Positions 26,409 to 37,438 of a stretch of 59,671 nucleotides of DNA are shown here, one piece after another (positions within the stretch are counted from its first letter, which is position 1; the number at the start of each line of letters is the position of its first letter). Location of the stretch: the NCBI RefSeq assembly GCF_900109315.1, contig NZ_FOJC01000010.1:1-59671 (forward strand). The letters are read 5' to 3'. Made by a program: the position numbers and the translations under genes. Under the pieces are notes generated by a model. The model was not told the DNA's origin, did no database searches, and saw nothing but the letters and a program-made list of their open reading frames with translations. This DNA comes from [Haemophilus] ducreyi. GTDB taxonomy: Bacteria > Pseudomonadota > Gammaproteobacteria > Enterobacterales > Pasteurellaceae.

Positions 26409-27995
26409 ATGTTATGGTTTTTCTTTTGTGTAGCAATGCTTTTAGTTGGCTACTTTATTTACGGAAAAGTGGTTGAACGGATCTTTACGATCAATCCCCA
26501 AAAAATGACCCCTGCTCATGCAATGAGTGATGGTGTTGATTATATGCCAATGTCAAAAACCAAAATTTGGCTGATTCAATTATTAAATATCGCAGGCACC
26601 GGTCCTATTTTCGGGCCAATCTTAGGTGCATTATATGGTCCTGTTGCAATGCTTTGGATTGTTCTAGGTTGTATCTTCGCAGGTGCAGTACATGATTATT
26701 TCTCTGGTATGTTAAGCGTCCGTAACGGCGGTGCAACAATGCCTGTATTAGCCGGCAAATACTTAGGCCGTCCTGTCAAAGTCTTCATCAATGTAATGGC
26801 ATTACTTTTATTATTACTCGTTGGTGTTGTATTCGTTGCTAGCCCTGCGCAATTAATGGCCACTATTACAATGGATGTATTAGGTGGTACTAGTGGTGCA
26901 TTACAGTTAAATGATGCTGAAACAGTTCACCAATCATTACAAACGACAGGTTTAACGGTTTGGGGAATGGATAAAGCGACGATTATTTCCGTTTGGATAC
27001 TCATCATCTTCTGTTACTACATTTTAGCGACATTATTGCCGGTAGATAAAATCATCGGTCGTATTTACCCGCTATTTGGTGCATTACTATTATTTATGTC
27101 TATCGGTATGGTATATGGCTTAGTGTCTGCACACTTTAGCGCACAAGATCCAATTGATTTCTTCCGGACTATTAATGCTGATGGTCAAGGATTAACGTGG
27201 GAAAAATTCACGCAGAATTTCCAAGTTAAAGGTGATGTTCCTATATGGCCTTTATTGTTCCTTACTATTTCTTGTGGTGCATTGTCAGGCTTCCACGCAA
27301 CACAATCACCTTTAATGGCGCGTTGTGCTAACAACGAAAGTGATGGTCGTTTCATTTTCTACGGCGCAATGATTACTGAAGGCTTAATTGCATTAGTATG
27401 GTGTACTGTTGGGCTTTCATTCTATGAAAATCCACAAATGCTACAAGATGCTATTTCAGCAGGCTCACCATCTAAAGTTGTTTATGATAGTTCATTACAT
27501 TTCTTAGGTTTTATTGGTGGTATTTTTGCAGTATTAGGTGTGGTGGTATTGCCAGTCACTTCGGGTGATACTGCATTCCGTGCAGCACGTTTACAATTAG
27601 CGGAAATCTTCAAAATTGAGCAACGTTCATTAACTAAACGCCTAATGATTGCAATCCCATTATTTACGCTTGGTTTTATCGTTTCAAAAATCGACTTTAG
27701 TGTATTATGGCGCTACTTCACGTGGGCGAACCAAACAACAGCAATGATTATGTTATGGACAGCAGCAGCCTACCTTTATCGTTATAAAAAATTCCATTGG
27801 ATATGTTCAATTCCTGCTTGGTTTATTACTACCGTTTGTTCAACATATTTATTTTATAACAAAATCGGATTCGGCCTTGATTACCAACTTTCTGTTTATC
27901 TTGGCTTTGCTGCAACTATTATCTGTATTGTGATGTTCTTCAAATTACTCAAACCACTAGGTGATAATGATGAAGCAGCATATGTAGAAAACTAA
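26409..27995 (+). CDS. cstA: Carbon starvation protein CstA-type transporter
   Basis: A 528-residue polytopic inner-membrane protein with about 12 or more helices, shorter than E. coli CstA (701) but like the compact CstA forms. Family motifs: IAGTGPIFGPILGALYGP (about residues 56-73), AGAVHDYFSGMLSVRNGG, and GFHATQSPLMARC. Members import peptides or pyruvate under nutrient limitation. A likely CRP site lies 140 bases upstream, and a terminator follows. Confidence 0.9.
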   Translation: MLWFFFCVAMLLVGYFIYGKVVERIFTINPQKMTPAHAMSDGVDYMPMSKTKIWLIQLLNIAGTGPIFGPILGALYGPVAMLWIVLGCIFAGAVHDYFSGMLSVRNGGATMPVLAGKYLGRPVKVFINVMALLLLLLVGVVFVASPAQLMATITMDVLGGTSGALQLNDAETVHQSLQTTGLTVWGMDKATIISVWILIIFCYYILATLLPVDKIIGRIYPLFGALLLFMSIGMVYGLVSAHFSAQDPIDFFRTINADGQGLTWEKFTQNFQVKGDVPIWPLLFLTISCGALSGFHATQSPLMARCANNESDGRFIFYGAMITEGLIALVWCTVGLSFYENPQMLQDAISAGSPSKVVYDSSLHFLGFIGGIFAVLGVVVLPVTSGDTAFRAARLQLAEIFKIEQRSLTKRLMIAIPLFTLGFIVSKIDFSVLWRYFTWANQTTAMIMLWTAAAYLYRYKKFHWICSIPAWFITTVCSTYLFYNKIGFGLDYQLSVYLGFAATIICIVMFFKLLKPLGDNDEAAYVEN

Positions 27996-28010
27996 TTATT
28001 GATTGATAAA

Positions 28011-28045
28011 TAAAAAGCGGGGACAATTTCCTTGCTTTTTATTTT
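28011..28045 (+). terminator. cstA terminator
   Basis: TAAAAAGC with GCTTTTTA enclosing GGGG...CC, followed by TTTTA; it ends just before the tatD-like gene. Confidence 0.6.
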
Positions 28046-28056
28046 AAATATTAATT

Positions 28057-28751
28057 ATGTTATTTTTCGACACTCATACCCATTTAGACTATTTAGCTGA
28101 TCAACTTGAGCTTCCTTTTAGCCAAATTGTTAACCAGGCAACAAAAGCTCAAGTTAAACGCTTAATGCTGGTCGCAGTATCTGCCAAAAATTTTGCAAAA
28201 ATAACCGCTTATGCACAACTATACCCTCAGTATTTAGTTTACGGTTTAGGTTTACATCCACTCTATATTGCACAACATCAATATACTGATTTAGATTTAC
28301 TCGCAAGCCACCTAACAAAACAAGACCAACAATGCACCGCGATTGCAGAAATTGGACTTGATAAAGGCATAGCAACAATTGCTACCACCGCAATGTGGTA
28401 TAAACAATGTGAATTCTTAGAAGCACAGCTTGCGCTCGCCAAACAGGCAAACTTAGCGGTAAGTTTACATTCACGTAACACGCATGATCAGCTCGCTGTT
28501 TTACTCAAAAAAAATCCATTAACTAAAACAGGGGTAATTCATGCTTTTAGCGGTAGCTATCAACAAGCTAAACGCTTTATTGAATTAGGCTATAAATGCC
28601 CGTTTTTGGCTATCAAGGGCAAGCTAACCAACCTGAACGAATCAAACTGATTTTTGAGGCACTTTGTCAATTACGTTCTGAATCAGCTGAACAAATTAGC
28701 CAAACGATTTGGCAAACCAGTGAAAAACTTTTTTGGCCGAGCTTATCTTAA
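28057..28751 (+). pseudogene. TatD-family metal-dependent hydrolase (YjjV-like), internally deleted
   Basis: Residues 1-187 read as a normal TatD/YjjV hydrolase: DTHTHLDYL (first metal-binding His pair), GLGLHPLY, IAEIGLDKG (metal-bridging Glu), SLHSRNTHDQL, VIHAFSGSYQQAKRFIELGYK. Relatives then have IGVGGTITY...ETDAPDMP. Here sequence jumps directly to MPVFGYQGQANQPERIK in another frame, which runs on to TAA 28749-28751. About 35 codons with the catalytic Asp of ETDAP are missing, so the product (stop at 28650) cannot be active. A deletion of roughly 107 bases explains it; homopolymer error cannot. Confidence 0.85.
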
Positions 28752-28815
28752 TGATAAGCAACGGTAATCACACCCAAAATGGCGTAAGGTAAACTTACAC
28801 CATTCTGATAAAAAA

Positions 28816-30186
28816 TTATCGCATAGTTACAAACTCTTCTGAGCCGGTTGGATGAATAGCCACCGTATTATCAAAATCTGCCTTTACTGCACCCATTTTA
28901 ATCGCCACCGCAAAGCCTTGTATCATTTCATCAACACCAAAGCCTATACCATGCAAGCCAACAATCTTTTCTTGTTCGCCTATACACACCAACTTCATTC
29001 GGCAAGGTTGACGATGTTGAGTAACTGCGGTGTACATTGCGGTAAATGATGAAGTATAAACTTTAACATTCTCTGCACCATACTGCTCAATTGCTTGTGG
29101 TTCAGTTAACCCAACAGTACCTATCGGAGGATGACTAAACACTACGGTTGGCACTAGAGAATAATCTAAATGCTCATTTGGTTTGTTATTGAATAAACGC
29201 TCTGCTAAACGGCGACCAGCCGCCACGGCTACTGGCGTTAGTTCAATGCCACCTTCAATAATATCGCCTACCGCATAAATGCCCGTGACGTTCGTATTTT
29301 GGAATTTATCTACTTTAATAAAACCACGGCTATTTGTTTCAACACCGGCGGCGGCTAGATTTATTACATCCGTTGTAGGCTCACGACCAATGGCCCACAC
29401 TAAACAATCAACTTCAGTCTGACGCCCATCTTGTAACGTGAGCGTTAAAGATCCATCTGCATTTTTAACGACTTGTTTTGATATCGCTTGTGTATGCAAT
29501 TTAATATTTTGCTGTGCTAATACGGCTAATAATGTATCAACAATTAATGGATCTTGAGTCCGTAACGGTGCGTGTTGGCGAACAAATAAATGTGTTTCAA
29601 CCCCAAAACTGTTAAATACGCCCGCTAGCTCAACTGCAATATAGCCCGCGCCCACAATCGCAACACGCTTTGGTAATTCAGTTAAAGCAAATATACCATT
29701 CGAATCAATGCCATATTCTGCACCGATTACCTCAGGAATCGTTGGGCATCCACCCGTAGCAATTAAAATATGATCTGCAGTCAAGTTCTCGGTCGAGCCA
29801 TCTGGGTAATGCACTTCAATTGTTTTAGGATCAACAAAACGTGCAAAACCATTGAATACATCAACATTATTTTTAGATAATACCTGTTGGTAAGAACTAT
29901 GAATCCGCGAAATATAGGCTTGTCGGCTCGCCACTAGCTTTTTAAAATCAAATTGATTAAGGCTCACATCAAAGCCATAATCTTCAGCATAATGATTAAT
30001 TGCATCGGCAATATGTGCACCATAAAACATTACTTTTTTAGGTACACACCCCACATTAACACAAGTACCACCTAACTGTTTTGCTTCAATAATTGCACAT
30101 TTTTTACCATAACTTGCAGCACGGTTAATAGAAGCAATACCCCCACTTCCACCACCAATTGCAATATAGTCATAATGTTTACTCAT
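28816..30186 (-). CDS. gor: Glutathione reductase
   Basis: A 456-residue NADPH-dependent disulfide reductase. FAD-binding GGGSGGIAS at residues 9-17; redox-active disulfide [13 protein letters not shown] at about 39-51; NADPH-binding [14 protein letters not shown] near 175; second FAD motif GIYAVGDI near 300; interface with catalytic His-Glu [12 protein letters not shown] at the C-terminus. It keeps glutathione reduced; a monothiol glutaredoxin (grxD) is also in the window. Starts at ATG 30186. A weak hairpin (28777-28803) follows the stop. Confidence 0.97.
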   Translation of the reverse strand: MSKHYDYIAIGGGSGGIASINRAASYGKKCAIIEAKQLGGTCVNVGCVPKKVMFYGAHIADAINHYAEDYGFDVSLNQFDFKKLVASRQAYISRIHSSYQQVLSKNNVDVFNGFARFVDPKTIEVHYPDGSTENLTADHILIATGGCPTIPEVIGAEYGIDSNGIFALTELPKRVAIVGAGYIAVELAGVFNSFGVETHLFVRQHAPLRTQDPLIVDTLLAVLAQQNIKLHTQAISKQVVKNADGSLTLTLQDGRQTEVDCLVWAIGREPTTDVINLAAAGVETNSRGFIKVDKFQNTNVTGIYAVGDIIEGGIELTPVAVAAGRRLAERLFNNKPNEHLDYSLVPTVVFSHPPIGTVGLTEPQAIEQYGAENVKVYTSSFTAMYTAVTQHRQPCRMKLVCIGEQEKIVGLHGIGFGVDEMIQGFAVAIKMGAVKADFDNTVAIHPTGSEEFVTMR

Positions 30187-30312
30187 AATTTTTTTCCTAT
30201 TCTCAATATATTAAAAGCGGTCTAATTCTAACTGCTTTTTAGCTAAAAGTACTCAATTATTATAATAGGCTCAAAGTAGTTAATGACTACCTTATTGCCT
30301 AAGCATAAAAAA

Positions 30313-30336
30313 TAAGCCCTTATCAATAAGGGCTTA
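30313..30336 (-). terminator. htpX terminator
   Basis: Perfect TAAGCCCTTA/TAAGGGCTTA stem with a 4-base loop, followed on the minus strand by TTTTTTAT. Confidence 0.85.
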
Positions 30337-30354
30337 CTTTGTCAGGCTAATAAC

Positions 30355-31224
30355 TTATGAATTTCTCAATGCTTCAATGCGCTTTTCAAGCGGTGGATGA
30401 CTCATAAACAATTCTTTAGAGCGAATACCATTGATCATAAATGCAGATAATGAACCTTGTATTTCTTGTGGTTCGTGTACATGTCTTAGACGCTCTAAAG
30501 CGGCAATCATTTTCTCTTTGCCAACTAATTGTGCCGAACCCATATCTGCACGATATTCTCGATAACGTGAAAACCACATAGCGATCATTGTCGCTAATAT
30601 GCCGAAAATCATTTGTAGTGCAATATCCACTACCCAAAACACTAATGTATTTTGAGTTGAATTGCCATTTTCATCACGTGAGCCTGAAACCGCCGTTGAA
30701 ATCATTCTAGATAAAAAAATCACAAACGTATTTAGTACGCCTTGCAATAAAGTCATTGTAACCATATCACCATTAGCAATATGCGCAATTTCATGTGCTA
30801 CGACCGCCTCAGCTTCATCTTCAGTCATATTGTCTAACAGGCCGGTACTCACCGCGACTAAAGAATTATTTTTAGTCGCACCCGTTGCAAACGCATTGAC
30901 ATCAGCAGAATGATAAATCGCAATATCTGGCATTGGAATACCTGCTTTTTGTGATTGGCGTTGCACCGTATTAAATAACCACTGTTCTGCTTGGTTTCTC
31001 GGTTGTTGAATCACTTCAGCGCCTACAGAACGTAATGCCATCGATTTTGACATAAATAGCGAAATTAACGATCCGGTAAAACCAAATAACAAAGACATCA
31101 TTAAAATACCGGTCGTACTTGTGCCTTGAATACCTGTCACTTGAAAAATAATATTCAATACGATACCAAGTACAAAAGTAATGGCTAAATTAGTTAATAA
31201 AAATAAAATCACTCTTTTTGACAT
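30355..31224 (-). CDS. htpX: Membrane zinc metalloprotease HtpX
   Basis: A 289-residue M48 protease for quality control of inner-membrane proteins. Two N-terminal helices (residues 5-25 and 35-60) are followed by the cytosolic catalytic domain with [13 protein letters not shown] (HExxH). A second hydrophobic pair lies at 155-220. The third zinc ligand is in [14 protein letters not shown]. The C-terminal [13 protein letters not shown] is typical. Length equals the E. coli protein (293). Confidence 0.96.
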   Translation of the reverse strand: MSKRVILFLLTNLAITFVLGIVLNIIFQVTGIQGTSTTGILMMSLLFGFTGSLISLFMSKSMALRSVGAEVIQQPRNQAEQWLFNTVQRQSQKAGIPMPDIAIYHSADVNAFATGATKNNSLVAVSTGLLDNMTEDEAEAVVAHEIAHIANGDMVTMTLLQGVLNTFVIFLSRMISTAVSGSRDENGNSTQNTLVFWVVDIALQMIFGILATMIAMWFSRYREYRADMGSAQLVGKEKMIAALERLRHVHEPQEIQGSLSAFMINGIRSKELFMSHPPLEKRIEALRNS

Positions 31225-31440
31225 ACAAAAACAAAGCTCCCATAATTAAAGGTAATCTTTCACTATGATTGGGTAAATTTTCTAAAAATTCAAGTTTTTT
31301 GCTGTTTTTTCGCCAAAGTTTTAACCATTTATTAACTTTTATGCTCAAAAAACAACTAGTTAAAATTAAATAAAATCAGTCAAATTAATCACTTTATCAA
31401 GCCGTTTTACCACGGTGGCTTGAATATTTATGCGGCTAAC

Positions 31441-33021
31441 TTAATGTTCACGTGTTTTGAAAAATACCACATCAGGACAACGTTCAATTGCTAAATTCAA
31501 GTTAACCATCGTTGACGCAATATAGGTTAAATTATCACCGCCATCTAATGCTAAATTTTGCTCATTTTTACGCTTAAATTCCTCAAATTTTTTCGCATCA
31601 GTACATTCCACCCAACGTGCTGTAGCGACATTAACCGTTTCATAAATCGCTTCCACGTTATATTCAGACTTCAGGCGTGAAACCACCACATCAAACTGTA
31701 AAACACCGACTGCCCCCACAATTAAATCATTATTTATTAATGGGCGGAATACTTGCACAGCCCCTTCTTCTGAAAGTTGTATCAAACCTTTTAATAATTG
31801 TTTTTGCTTAAGCGGATCTTTTAATCTGATACGGCGAAATAACTCAGGTGCAAAGTTTGGAATACCTATAAATTTAAGATTTTCCCCTTGAGTGAAAGTA
31901 TCGCCAATCTGAATCGTGCCATGATTATGCAAGCCTATAATATCACCCGCATAAGCTTGTTCAGCTTGACTGCGATCACCTGCCATAAATGTTAAAGCAT
32001 CATAAATTACGACCTCTTTGCCAAGACGTACGTGTTTAAGCTTCATACCTTTTTCGTACTTACCAGAAACAACACGCATAAAAGCCACACGATCGCGATG
32101 CTTTGGATCCATATTCGCTTGGATTTTAAACACAAAACCAGAAAATTTTTGTTCTGCACTTTCAACCGTACGCATATCGGCTACCCGCGCTTGTGGCTTC
32201 GGTGCCCATTCGGTTAAACCATCTAAGAAATGATCAACACCAAAATTACCTAATGCCGTACCAAAAAAGACCGGTGTTAATTCACCATTGATAAAGGCTT
32301 GGTGATCAAATTCATTGGAAGCACCTTGAACCAACTCTAGCTCTTCACGTAATTGGTTAGCTAAATCATCACCTACCATCACATCTAATTCGGGATTGTC
32401 TAATCCTTTTACCACCTGAATCTCTTGAATCGTAGATCCTTGTCCAGATTTATACAAATACGTTTCATCTTTAGCGAGGTGATAGACGCCTTTAAATAAT
32501 TTGCCACACCCAATAGGCCAAGTAATAGGTGCACAACGAATTTTTAAAATGCTTTCCACTTCATCTAATAATTCCATTGGATCACGAATATCGCGATCTA
32601 ACTTATTCATAAAAGTTAAAATCGGGGTATCACGTAAGCGAGTCACTTCCATTAATTTAATGGTACGTTCCTCAACACCTTTAGCTGAATCAATTACCAT
32701 TAAACAGCTATCTACCGCAGTTAAAGTGCGATAAGTGTCTTCCGAGAAGTCTTCATGCCCCGGTGTATCTAATAAATTCACTAAACAATTATTATACGGA
32801 AATTGCATTACCGAAGTAGTAATAGAAATACCACGTTGTTTTTCCATTTCCATCCAGTCTGATTTCGCGTGTTGACTTGAACCTTTACCTTTGACAGAAC
32901 CTGCCGTTTGAATTGCATTGCCGTATAAAAGCACTTTCTCAGTAATCGTGGTTTTACCTGCATCAGGGTGCGAGATAATCGCAAAAGTACGACGTTTATT
33001 AACTTCTTGTGGATATGACAT
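31441..33021 (-). CDS. prfC: Peptide chain release factor 3
   Basis: A 526-residue GTPase that removes RF1/RF2 from the ribosome. G1 [13 protein letters not shown] at about residues 18-30, switch [21 protein letters not shown]3 [17 protein letters not shown]4 FMNKLDRD. Domain 2 and the RF3-specific C-terminal domain fill the rest; length is the family norm. A 218-base gap separates it from nrfD, with a terminator for the nrf operon in between. Confidence 0.97.
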   Translation of the reverse strand: MSYPQEVNKRRTFAIISHPDAGKTTITEKVLLYGNAIQTAGSVKGKGSSQHAKSDWMEMEKQRGISITTSVMQFPYNNCLVNLLDTPGHEDFSEDTYRTLTAVDSCLMVIDSAKGVEERTIKLMEVTRLRDTPILTFMNKLDRDIRDPMELLDEVESILKIRCAPITWPIGCGKLFKGVYHLAKDETYLYKSGQGSTIQEIQVVKGLDNPELDVMVGDDLANQLREELELVQGASNEFDHQAFINGELTPVFFGTALGNFGVDHFLDGLTEWAPKPQARVADMRTVESAEQKFSGFVFKIQANMDPKHRDRVAFMRVVSGKYEKGMKLKHVRLGKEVVIYDALTFMAGDRSQAEQAYAGDIIGLHNHGTIQIGDTFTQGENLKFIGIPNFAPELFRRIRLKDPLKQKQLLKGLIQLSEEGAVQVFRPLINNDLIVGAVGVLQFDVVVSRLKSEYNVEAIYETVNVATARWVECTDAKKFEEFKRKNEQNLALDGGDNLTYIASTMVNLNLAIERCPDVVFFKTREH

Positions 33022-33186
33022 TTTTTCTCTTAATCACATAAATAAAAAAGGTGGATAAGCCACCATAAAAATGGCTTTATTTTCGCTGATTTAGCCGCTA
33101 ATAACAACCTCGATTACAAAATTTCTGTCAGCCCAACCGATTTTTTGCTTGCGATTATTGGTTAACTACATACTAGAATGGTAAGT

Positions 33187-33217
33187 AAAAAGCCTTAAGA
33201 AAATCTTAAGGCTTTTT
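33187..33217. terminator. Terminator of the nrfABCD operon
   Basis: AAAAAGCCTTAAGA/TCTTAAGGCTTTTT, 14-bp stem with AAA loop, 23 bases past the nrfD stop. Confidence 0.9.
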
Positions 33218-33239
33218 ATATTATCTCAACTTAGCGAGA

Positions 33240-34205
33240 TCAACTGACAACAGTTAATTGGCCTGCATACAGGATAAAATAACGTAAGCACAGTACACCG
33301 ATTAGATCTAATACAGAAACCAAAACAATAAACTTAACATTATGTTTTAATTTATAATGTGCAAATAAATTAGCGACAAGCGGTATTAAAATACCAATAA
33401 AAATCACACCTATCCAAAATACCATTCCCCAAAATCCTGATAACGCATTTTGTAAGGCTAATGTCTTATCACCTCCTCCGAAATGTAACCCGACAAAGAA
33501 AGCAATGATTAAACCTAATTCAGTTACCATAATTGGCACTTCAAATTTATGCATAAAATGCACTTCTTGGCTTTCACCGGATAATTTACCCACTAATAAA
33601 ATCATTAAAAACGTTGCTGCAATCCCTGATGATACGCCTGATGCTAAAAATAATGGCGGTAATACAGGATTATTCAGCATAGGATAACTGACTAAAGCAG
33701 ACAGTAAAAAACCGGTATAAGCACCTAATACAGCAGCAAAAATGAATAAAATAAATTCTATTATTTTCAGTAAGCGTTTTTCAGCAACATTAAGCCAACA
33801 TAATAAAAATTTAAAGATCGGCAAATAGCGATTAATTAACACCGCTACCGTGTCTTTAAACATAATGGCGATCCAAATGGTCAGCATAGCTATATAGAGT
33901 TGGAATAACATAACGCCCATTGACATTACTGAAGTACTGCTATAATTAAACATTAATTTCCAAAATGACCACGGCTTGGTTAAATGGAAAATTAATAATT
34001 TTAAACCAATTAAGGTTGGCACAGTACCCAAAATAGCGGCACTACGAATCACCCAGTTTTCACTTGGCTTTTCAATTTTGACACTATTTCTAAATGCAAT
34101 CGCTAATTGTACTGCACCAGAAGAGATACCTAGCAAGAACAAATAAATTGCAATGGTACTATCCCAGACAAGATTTGGCGTTTGAAATGGCACGTATTCA
34201 TTCAT
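33240..34205 (-). CDS. nrfD: NrfD, quinol-oxidising membrane subunit of formate-dependent nitrite reductase
   Basis: A 321-residue protein with about eight to nine membrane helices and the NrfD/PsrC pattern: LFLLGISSGAVQLAIAFRNS near the start and GVSSGIAATFLMILLVGKLS near 190. It oxidises menaquinol and passes electrons to the NrfC iron-sulfur protein. Its start overlaps the nrfC stop (TAATG). Last gene of nrfABCD, as in H. influenzae. Confidence 0.93.
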   Translation of the reverse strand: MNEYVPFQTPNLVWDSTIAIYLFLLGISSGAVQLAIAFRNSVKIEKPSENWVIRSAAILGTVPTLIGLKLLIFHLTKPWSFWKLMFNYSSTSVMSMGVMLFQLYIAMLTIWIAIMFKDTVAVLINRYLPIFKFLLCWLNVAEKRLLKIIEFILFIFAAVLGAYTGFLLSALVSYPMLNNPVLPPLFLASGVSSGIAATFLMILLVGKLSGESQEVHFMHKFEVPIMVTELGLIIAFFVGLHFGGGDKTLALQNALSGFWGMVFWIGVIFIGILIPLVANLFAHYKLKHNVKFIVLVSVLDLIGVLCLRYFILYAGQLTVVS

Positions 34206-34882
34206 TATCTATGCTCCCCCTTACCAAATGGAATATGATATAAATTTGGTTCAGTGCCTAATGCGACTTTAGTACGATAAACCGGATTATTCTTCACTTT
34301 TTGAAAAACAGCGCTGTTCGAATCATTCATATCACCAAACGTTAATGCCTTAGTTGGACACGCCTCAACACAAGCGGGTTGTTTACCTTCCGCCAAATTA
34401 GTATCACGACAGAAATTACATTTATCTGCCGACTTTTTCTCAGGATGAATAAAACGTACTCGATATGGACAAACCGCAATACAATATTGACAACCAACAC
34501 AGAGATCTGAATCTACATCAACAATACCTGTGTTAGGATCAACAAATGAAGCACCGGTTGGACATACCGCAACACAAGGTGCATTAGTACAATGTTGGCA
34601 AGATCGACGGAAAAATTCATACTCAACATTAGGAAACTCGCCATAGGGCTCACTCCGAATAATCTCTAAACGAGAAACACCTTCAGGCACCTTATTAGTG
34701 GTACGACACGCATCCATACACGCCGTACAACCAATGCAAGAGGTTTCATCATGAACCATAGCATAACGAATATTTTTTTCTTTCTTATCAGTCGCAAGAG
34801 TGACTGAGGTAGCAAGCGATGAGCTTGCTACAACAGCGATAGCACCTACTCCTGAGACAAAATCTCTACGGGTGCAATTCAT
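34205..34882 (-). CDS. nrfC: NrfC, periplasmic four-cluster ferredoxin subunit
   Basis: A 225-residue protein with an N-terminal twin-arginine-type signal (CTRRDFVSGVGAIAVVA). Four [4Fe-4S] sets are visible: CIGCTACMDACRT, CQHCTNAPCVAVCPTG, CVGCQYCIAVCPYR, and CNFCRDT...CVEACPTKA. It carries electrons from NrfD to NrfB. It overlaps both neighbours by single bases (TAATG style), showing a tightly coupled operon. Confidence 0.95.
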   Translation of the reverse strand: MNCTRRDFVSGVGAIAVVASSSLATSVTLATDKKEKNIRYAMVHDETSCIGCTACMDACRTTNKVPEGVSRLEIIRSEPYGEFPNVEYEFFRRSCQHCTNAPCVAVCPTGASFVDPNTGIVDVDSDLCVGCQYCIAVCPYRVRFIHPEKKSADKCNFCRDTNLAEGKQPACVEACPTKALTFGDMNDSNSAVFQKVKNNPVYRTKVALGTEPNLYHIPFGKGEHR

Positions 34883-35526
34883 TATTTCATTCCTTTTTCT
34901 TCAGTTGATGATCTTAGTTTCTGTTGGCGAGCATGAACGTCAGCATGGCAATCTACACAAAGTTTAATATGTTGTTTTGCTTCAATACGTTTCATCGGAT
35001 CATTTTCTGGATGAAGTTTATGACAACTGGCACAAGATATTTTATTGGCATGCGTATCATGCGCCCAGAATTTCTCACGCAATTTTTCAGGTGAATGGCA
35101 AGCCATACACACTTGATTTTGTTCATCGACAGTCCGCTCAAGTGCAGGGTTTGCTGACTCACCAAAACCACTAAAACGCATCACATCTTTCACACCTTTG
35201 CGATGTTGCTCTGAAATATTACCGTGACAACTTACACAAGTAATTGGCTGACCATTGTTTAGGCTTAATGTATCTTTCTGGAAATGTTTACCACTATGAT
35301 GAAAATCTTGACCGGTTGCATTAGCCGACGTATGGCATTGCACACAATATTTATTTGGATCGTGACGGAATTCATTATCTATTTTCACGCTACTCGTGTG
35401 TTCATTCCAAAGCGGTTTTGGTTGAGCGGGCATTTCAGCATTAGCCGTTAAAATCGCGAAAAAACTTGATAAAACTACCGCTTGGAGGGCAAAAACTTGC
35501 CCTACTTTTGAGATTATTTTTTTCAT
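34882..35526 (-). CDS. nrfB: NrfB, periplasmic pentaheme cytochrome c
   Basis: A 214-residue protein with a cleavable signal (FALQAVVLSSFFAILTANA). Five CxxCH heme sites are present: CVQCH, CVSCH, CMACH, CASCH and CVDCH, with extra His residues for bis-His ligation (DFHHSGKHF). It is the electron donor to the NrfA nitrite reductase. The nrfA stop lies 20 bases upstream. Confidence 0.95.
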   Translation of the reverse strand: MKKIISKVGQVFALQAVVLSSFFAILTANAEMPAQPKPLWNEHTSSVKIDNEFRHDPNKYCVQCHTSANATGQDFHHSGKHFQKDTLSLNNGQPITCVSCHGNISEQHRKGVKDVMRFSGFGESANPALERTVDEQNQVCMACHSPEKLREKFWAHDTHANKISCASCHKLHPENDPMKRIEAKQHIKLCVDCHADVHARQQKLRSSTEEKGMK

Positions 35527-35546
35527 TGTTCACCTCAATCCAAGCG

Positions 35547-37055
35547 TTATTTAGCATCTACTTTAGGTGTCGTCACTGATTTTGGCGTAACTTCAGGTAA
35601 TAACCCTCTTTCACGCGCTTGTCTTTCCCACTGTGGCACAACGGTACGTAAAAACGCATCTTTAGCCGCTTGATCTTTAGCAATATCAATACCAACCGCT
35701 TTTTGTGCCTTTTCTCTTGTTGAAATATCTGGCATCACAATAGGTGTCTCAACGCCGTGTTTGGTTAACACCACGCCAAGTTTCGCACGTGCATCAGCAA
35801 CACGATCCAACCCGGTTGCGATAGTGTGCAACATAACATCTGGCGCATGGAAATGGTTACCATGTCCTGCGGCAGAATAATCCCAACGCCATTGAGCATG
35901 ACGAATTGCCATTAAAATGTCTTGCATTTCTTCTGCTGTTGCCCCCGCATCCCAAGCTACTTTCGCCTCAAAATGCGCTTTAACAATTTGATCTTCTAAG
36001 CGAATCATTGCTTCTTTTACTTGGGCTTTATGTTCTTTCACACGATCTTGTAATGTTTGCTTACTCTGTTCATGGCATGTTTTACACGTTGCATCAAAGC
36101 GATCAAATGGATTGCCAATTTTGTGTTCCGTATAAACTTTACCGTCTTTATCTTTAACTTTTGGCATATGGCAATCAATACACGTAACACCATTTTTACC
36201 GTGTACCCCTTGTGACCAAACCTCAAAATCTGGATGCTGAGTTTTTAACATAGGCGCTTTAGATAATGCGTGAGTCCAATCCGTAAATTGAGATTCATCG
36301 TAATATTTCTCAATACTATCTACATCAACACCTTTCGCCCATGGGAAAGTAACATCTTTTTTATCTTTGAAATAATATTCAACGTGACAATTACTACACA
36401 CTGCCACACGCTTATCATGTTTATCTAAATCTTCAAATCTCCATCCTACAGATTCTAATGCACGCAATACATGAGGACGCGCAACACGTAACGCCGGTTT
36501 CCCTTCTTCAAACGCTTTTGAAGTTGTTTCGTGACAGTCAGCACAACCAATGGAATTAACAATTTCTGCACCATATTTTGCCCATTTAGGATCAAAATAA
36601 CCCCGCTCACCTTTTTCTTCAATTAAGCGAGGTACATCAGGGCCTTTACATGTCCAACAAGCCATTGGTTGCGGACCATCATTTTCATCTTTAGGGGCAC
36701 CTGTACGTAAAATTTCACGCACATCAGTGACTGCATAATAATGGCCACGTGGTTTATTATATTCTTTTGCAAATGCATAACCTGCCCATAACACGACAAG
36801 ACGAGGATCAGCCTCTAATGCGCTACTACGATCAGTCGATTCAGCAGTCGCTTTCCAAGAGTCGTATTGCAATCGATATTTTTCAGCAAACTTATGATTA
36901 GCTGATTCTACTACCACGCCTAATTTTTCATGTTTTAAGGCTTTATCTGTTAACGACTCAGGTTGATTAGTTGGTGTTTCAGCCCAAGCAGATACCGATA
37001 AACAGCCTAGCATTGCAATGGTTGCCATTACTCTGCTTTTAGTTAAATATTTCAC
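35547..37055 (-). CDS. nrfA: NrfA, cytochrome c552 ammonia-forming nitrite reductase
   Basis: A 502-residue periplasmic enzyme that reduces nitrite to ammonia with six electrons. Signal peptide residues 1-25 (ending SVSAWA). The catalytic heme site is the Lys-ligated CWTCK near residue 135. Four other heme sites follow: CADCH, CSNCH, CIDCH and CKTCH. The calcium and active-site region near [16 protein letters not shown] (active-site His) is intact. First gene of nrfABCD. A candidate FNR box lies about 130 bases upstream, consistent with anaerobic induction. Confidence 0.98.
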   Translation of the reverse strand: MKYLTKSRVMATIAMLGCLSVSAWAETPTNQPESLTDKALKHEKLGVVVESANHKFAEKYRLQYDSWKATAESTDRSSALEADPRLVVLWAGYAFAKEYNKPRGHYYAVTDVREILRTGAPKDENDGPQPMACWTCKGPDVPRLIEEKGERGYFDPKWAKYGAEIVNSIGCADCHETTSKAFEEGKPALRVARPHVLRALESVGWRFEDLDKHDKRVAVCSNCHVEYYFKDKKDVTFPWAKGVDVDSIEKYYDESQFTDWTHALSKAPMLKTQHPDFEVWSQGVHGKNGVTCIDCHMPKVKDKDGKVYTEHKIGNPFDRFDATCKTCHEQSKQTLQDRVKEHKAQVKEAMIRLEDQIVKAHFEAKVAWDAGATAEEMQDILMAIRHAQWRWDYSAAGHGNHFHAPDVMLHTIATGLDRVADARAKLGVVLTKHGVETPIVMPDISTREKAQKAVGIDIAKDQAAKDAFLRTVVPQWERQARERGLLPEVTPKSVTTPKVDAK

Positions 37056-37438
37056 GTTAGGTCCCCCACAAAAACTTTATCGGAAATGAGAATGTTTCTT
37101 ATTAAAAACAACAAGATAAACAATAAAATTGCAGATGGAGCATAAAATAAAATCAACTTGCTTTACTACCGGTAATTTTACTTTTATTGAAATAAATCAA
37201 TAAAAAATCAGAAACAACGGTTTGAAGACACCCCATTTTTACACTAAATAAAAATAACTTTTATTTACCCAAATCATTTTTCTGTTTTCATCCAGCTTCT
37301 CGCTATATACGCCCCGTTCAATCATCTAGATTAAGAAAAATAAACGCGTAACCAACAGTAAGATGATGGCATTCCTGCTCGCTTTAAGTTAAGCTAGCGT
37401 CAATTCAACATATATCACTATAAATACTGAGAATGGTT
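37056..37438. other. Divergent regulatory region between nrfA and the DUF805 gene
   Basis: This 383-base AT-rich region contains an FNR-like box at 37187-37200 on the nrfA side. No convincing ORF or terminator. A TATAAA-like sequence lies shortly before the DUF805 start. Confidence 0.6.
37187..37200 (-). promoter_or_regulatory. Candidate FNR box of the nrf operon
   Basis: TTGAA-ATAA-ATCAA matches TTGAT-N4-ATCAA at 9 of 10 positions. It is centred about 138 bases upstream of the nrfA start codon. Confidence 0.65.
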
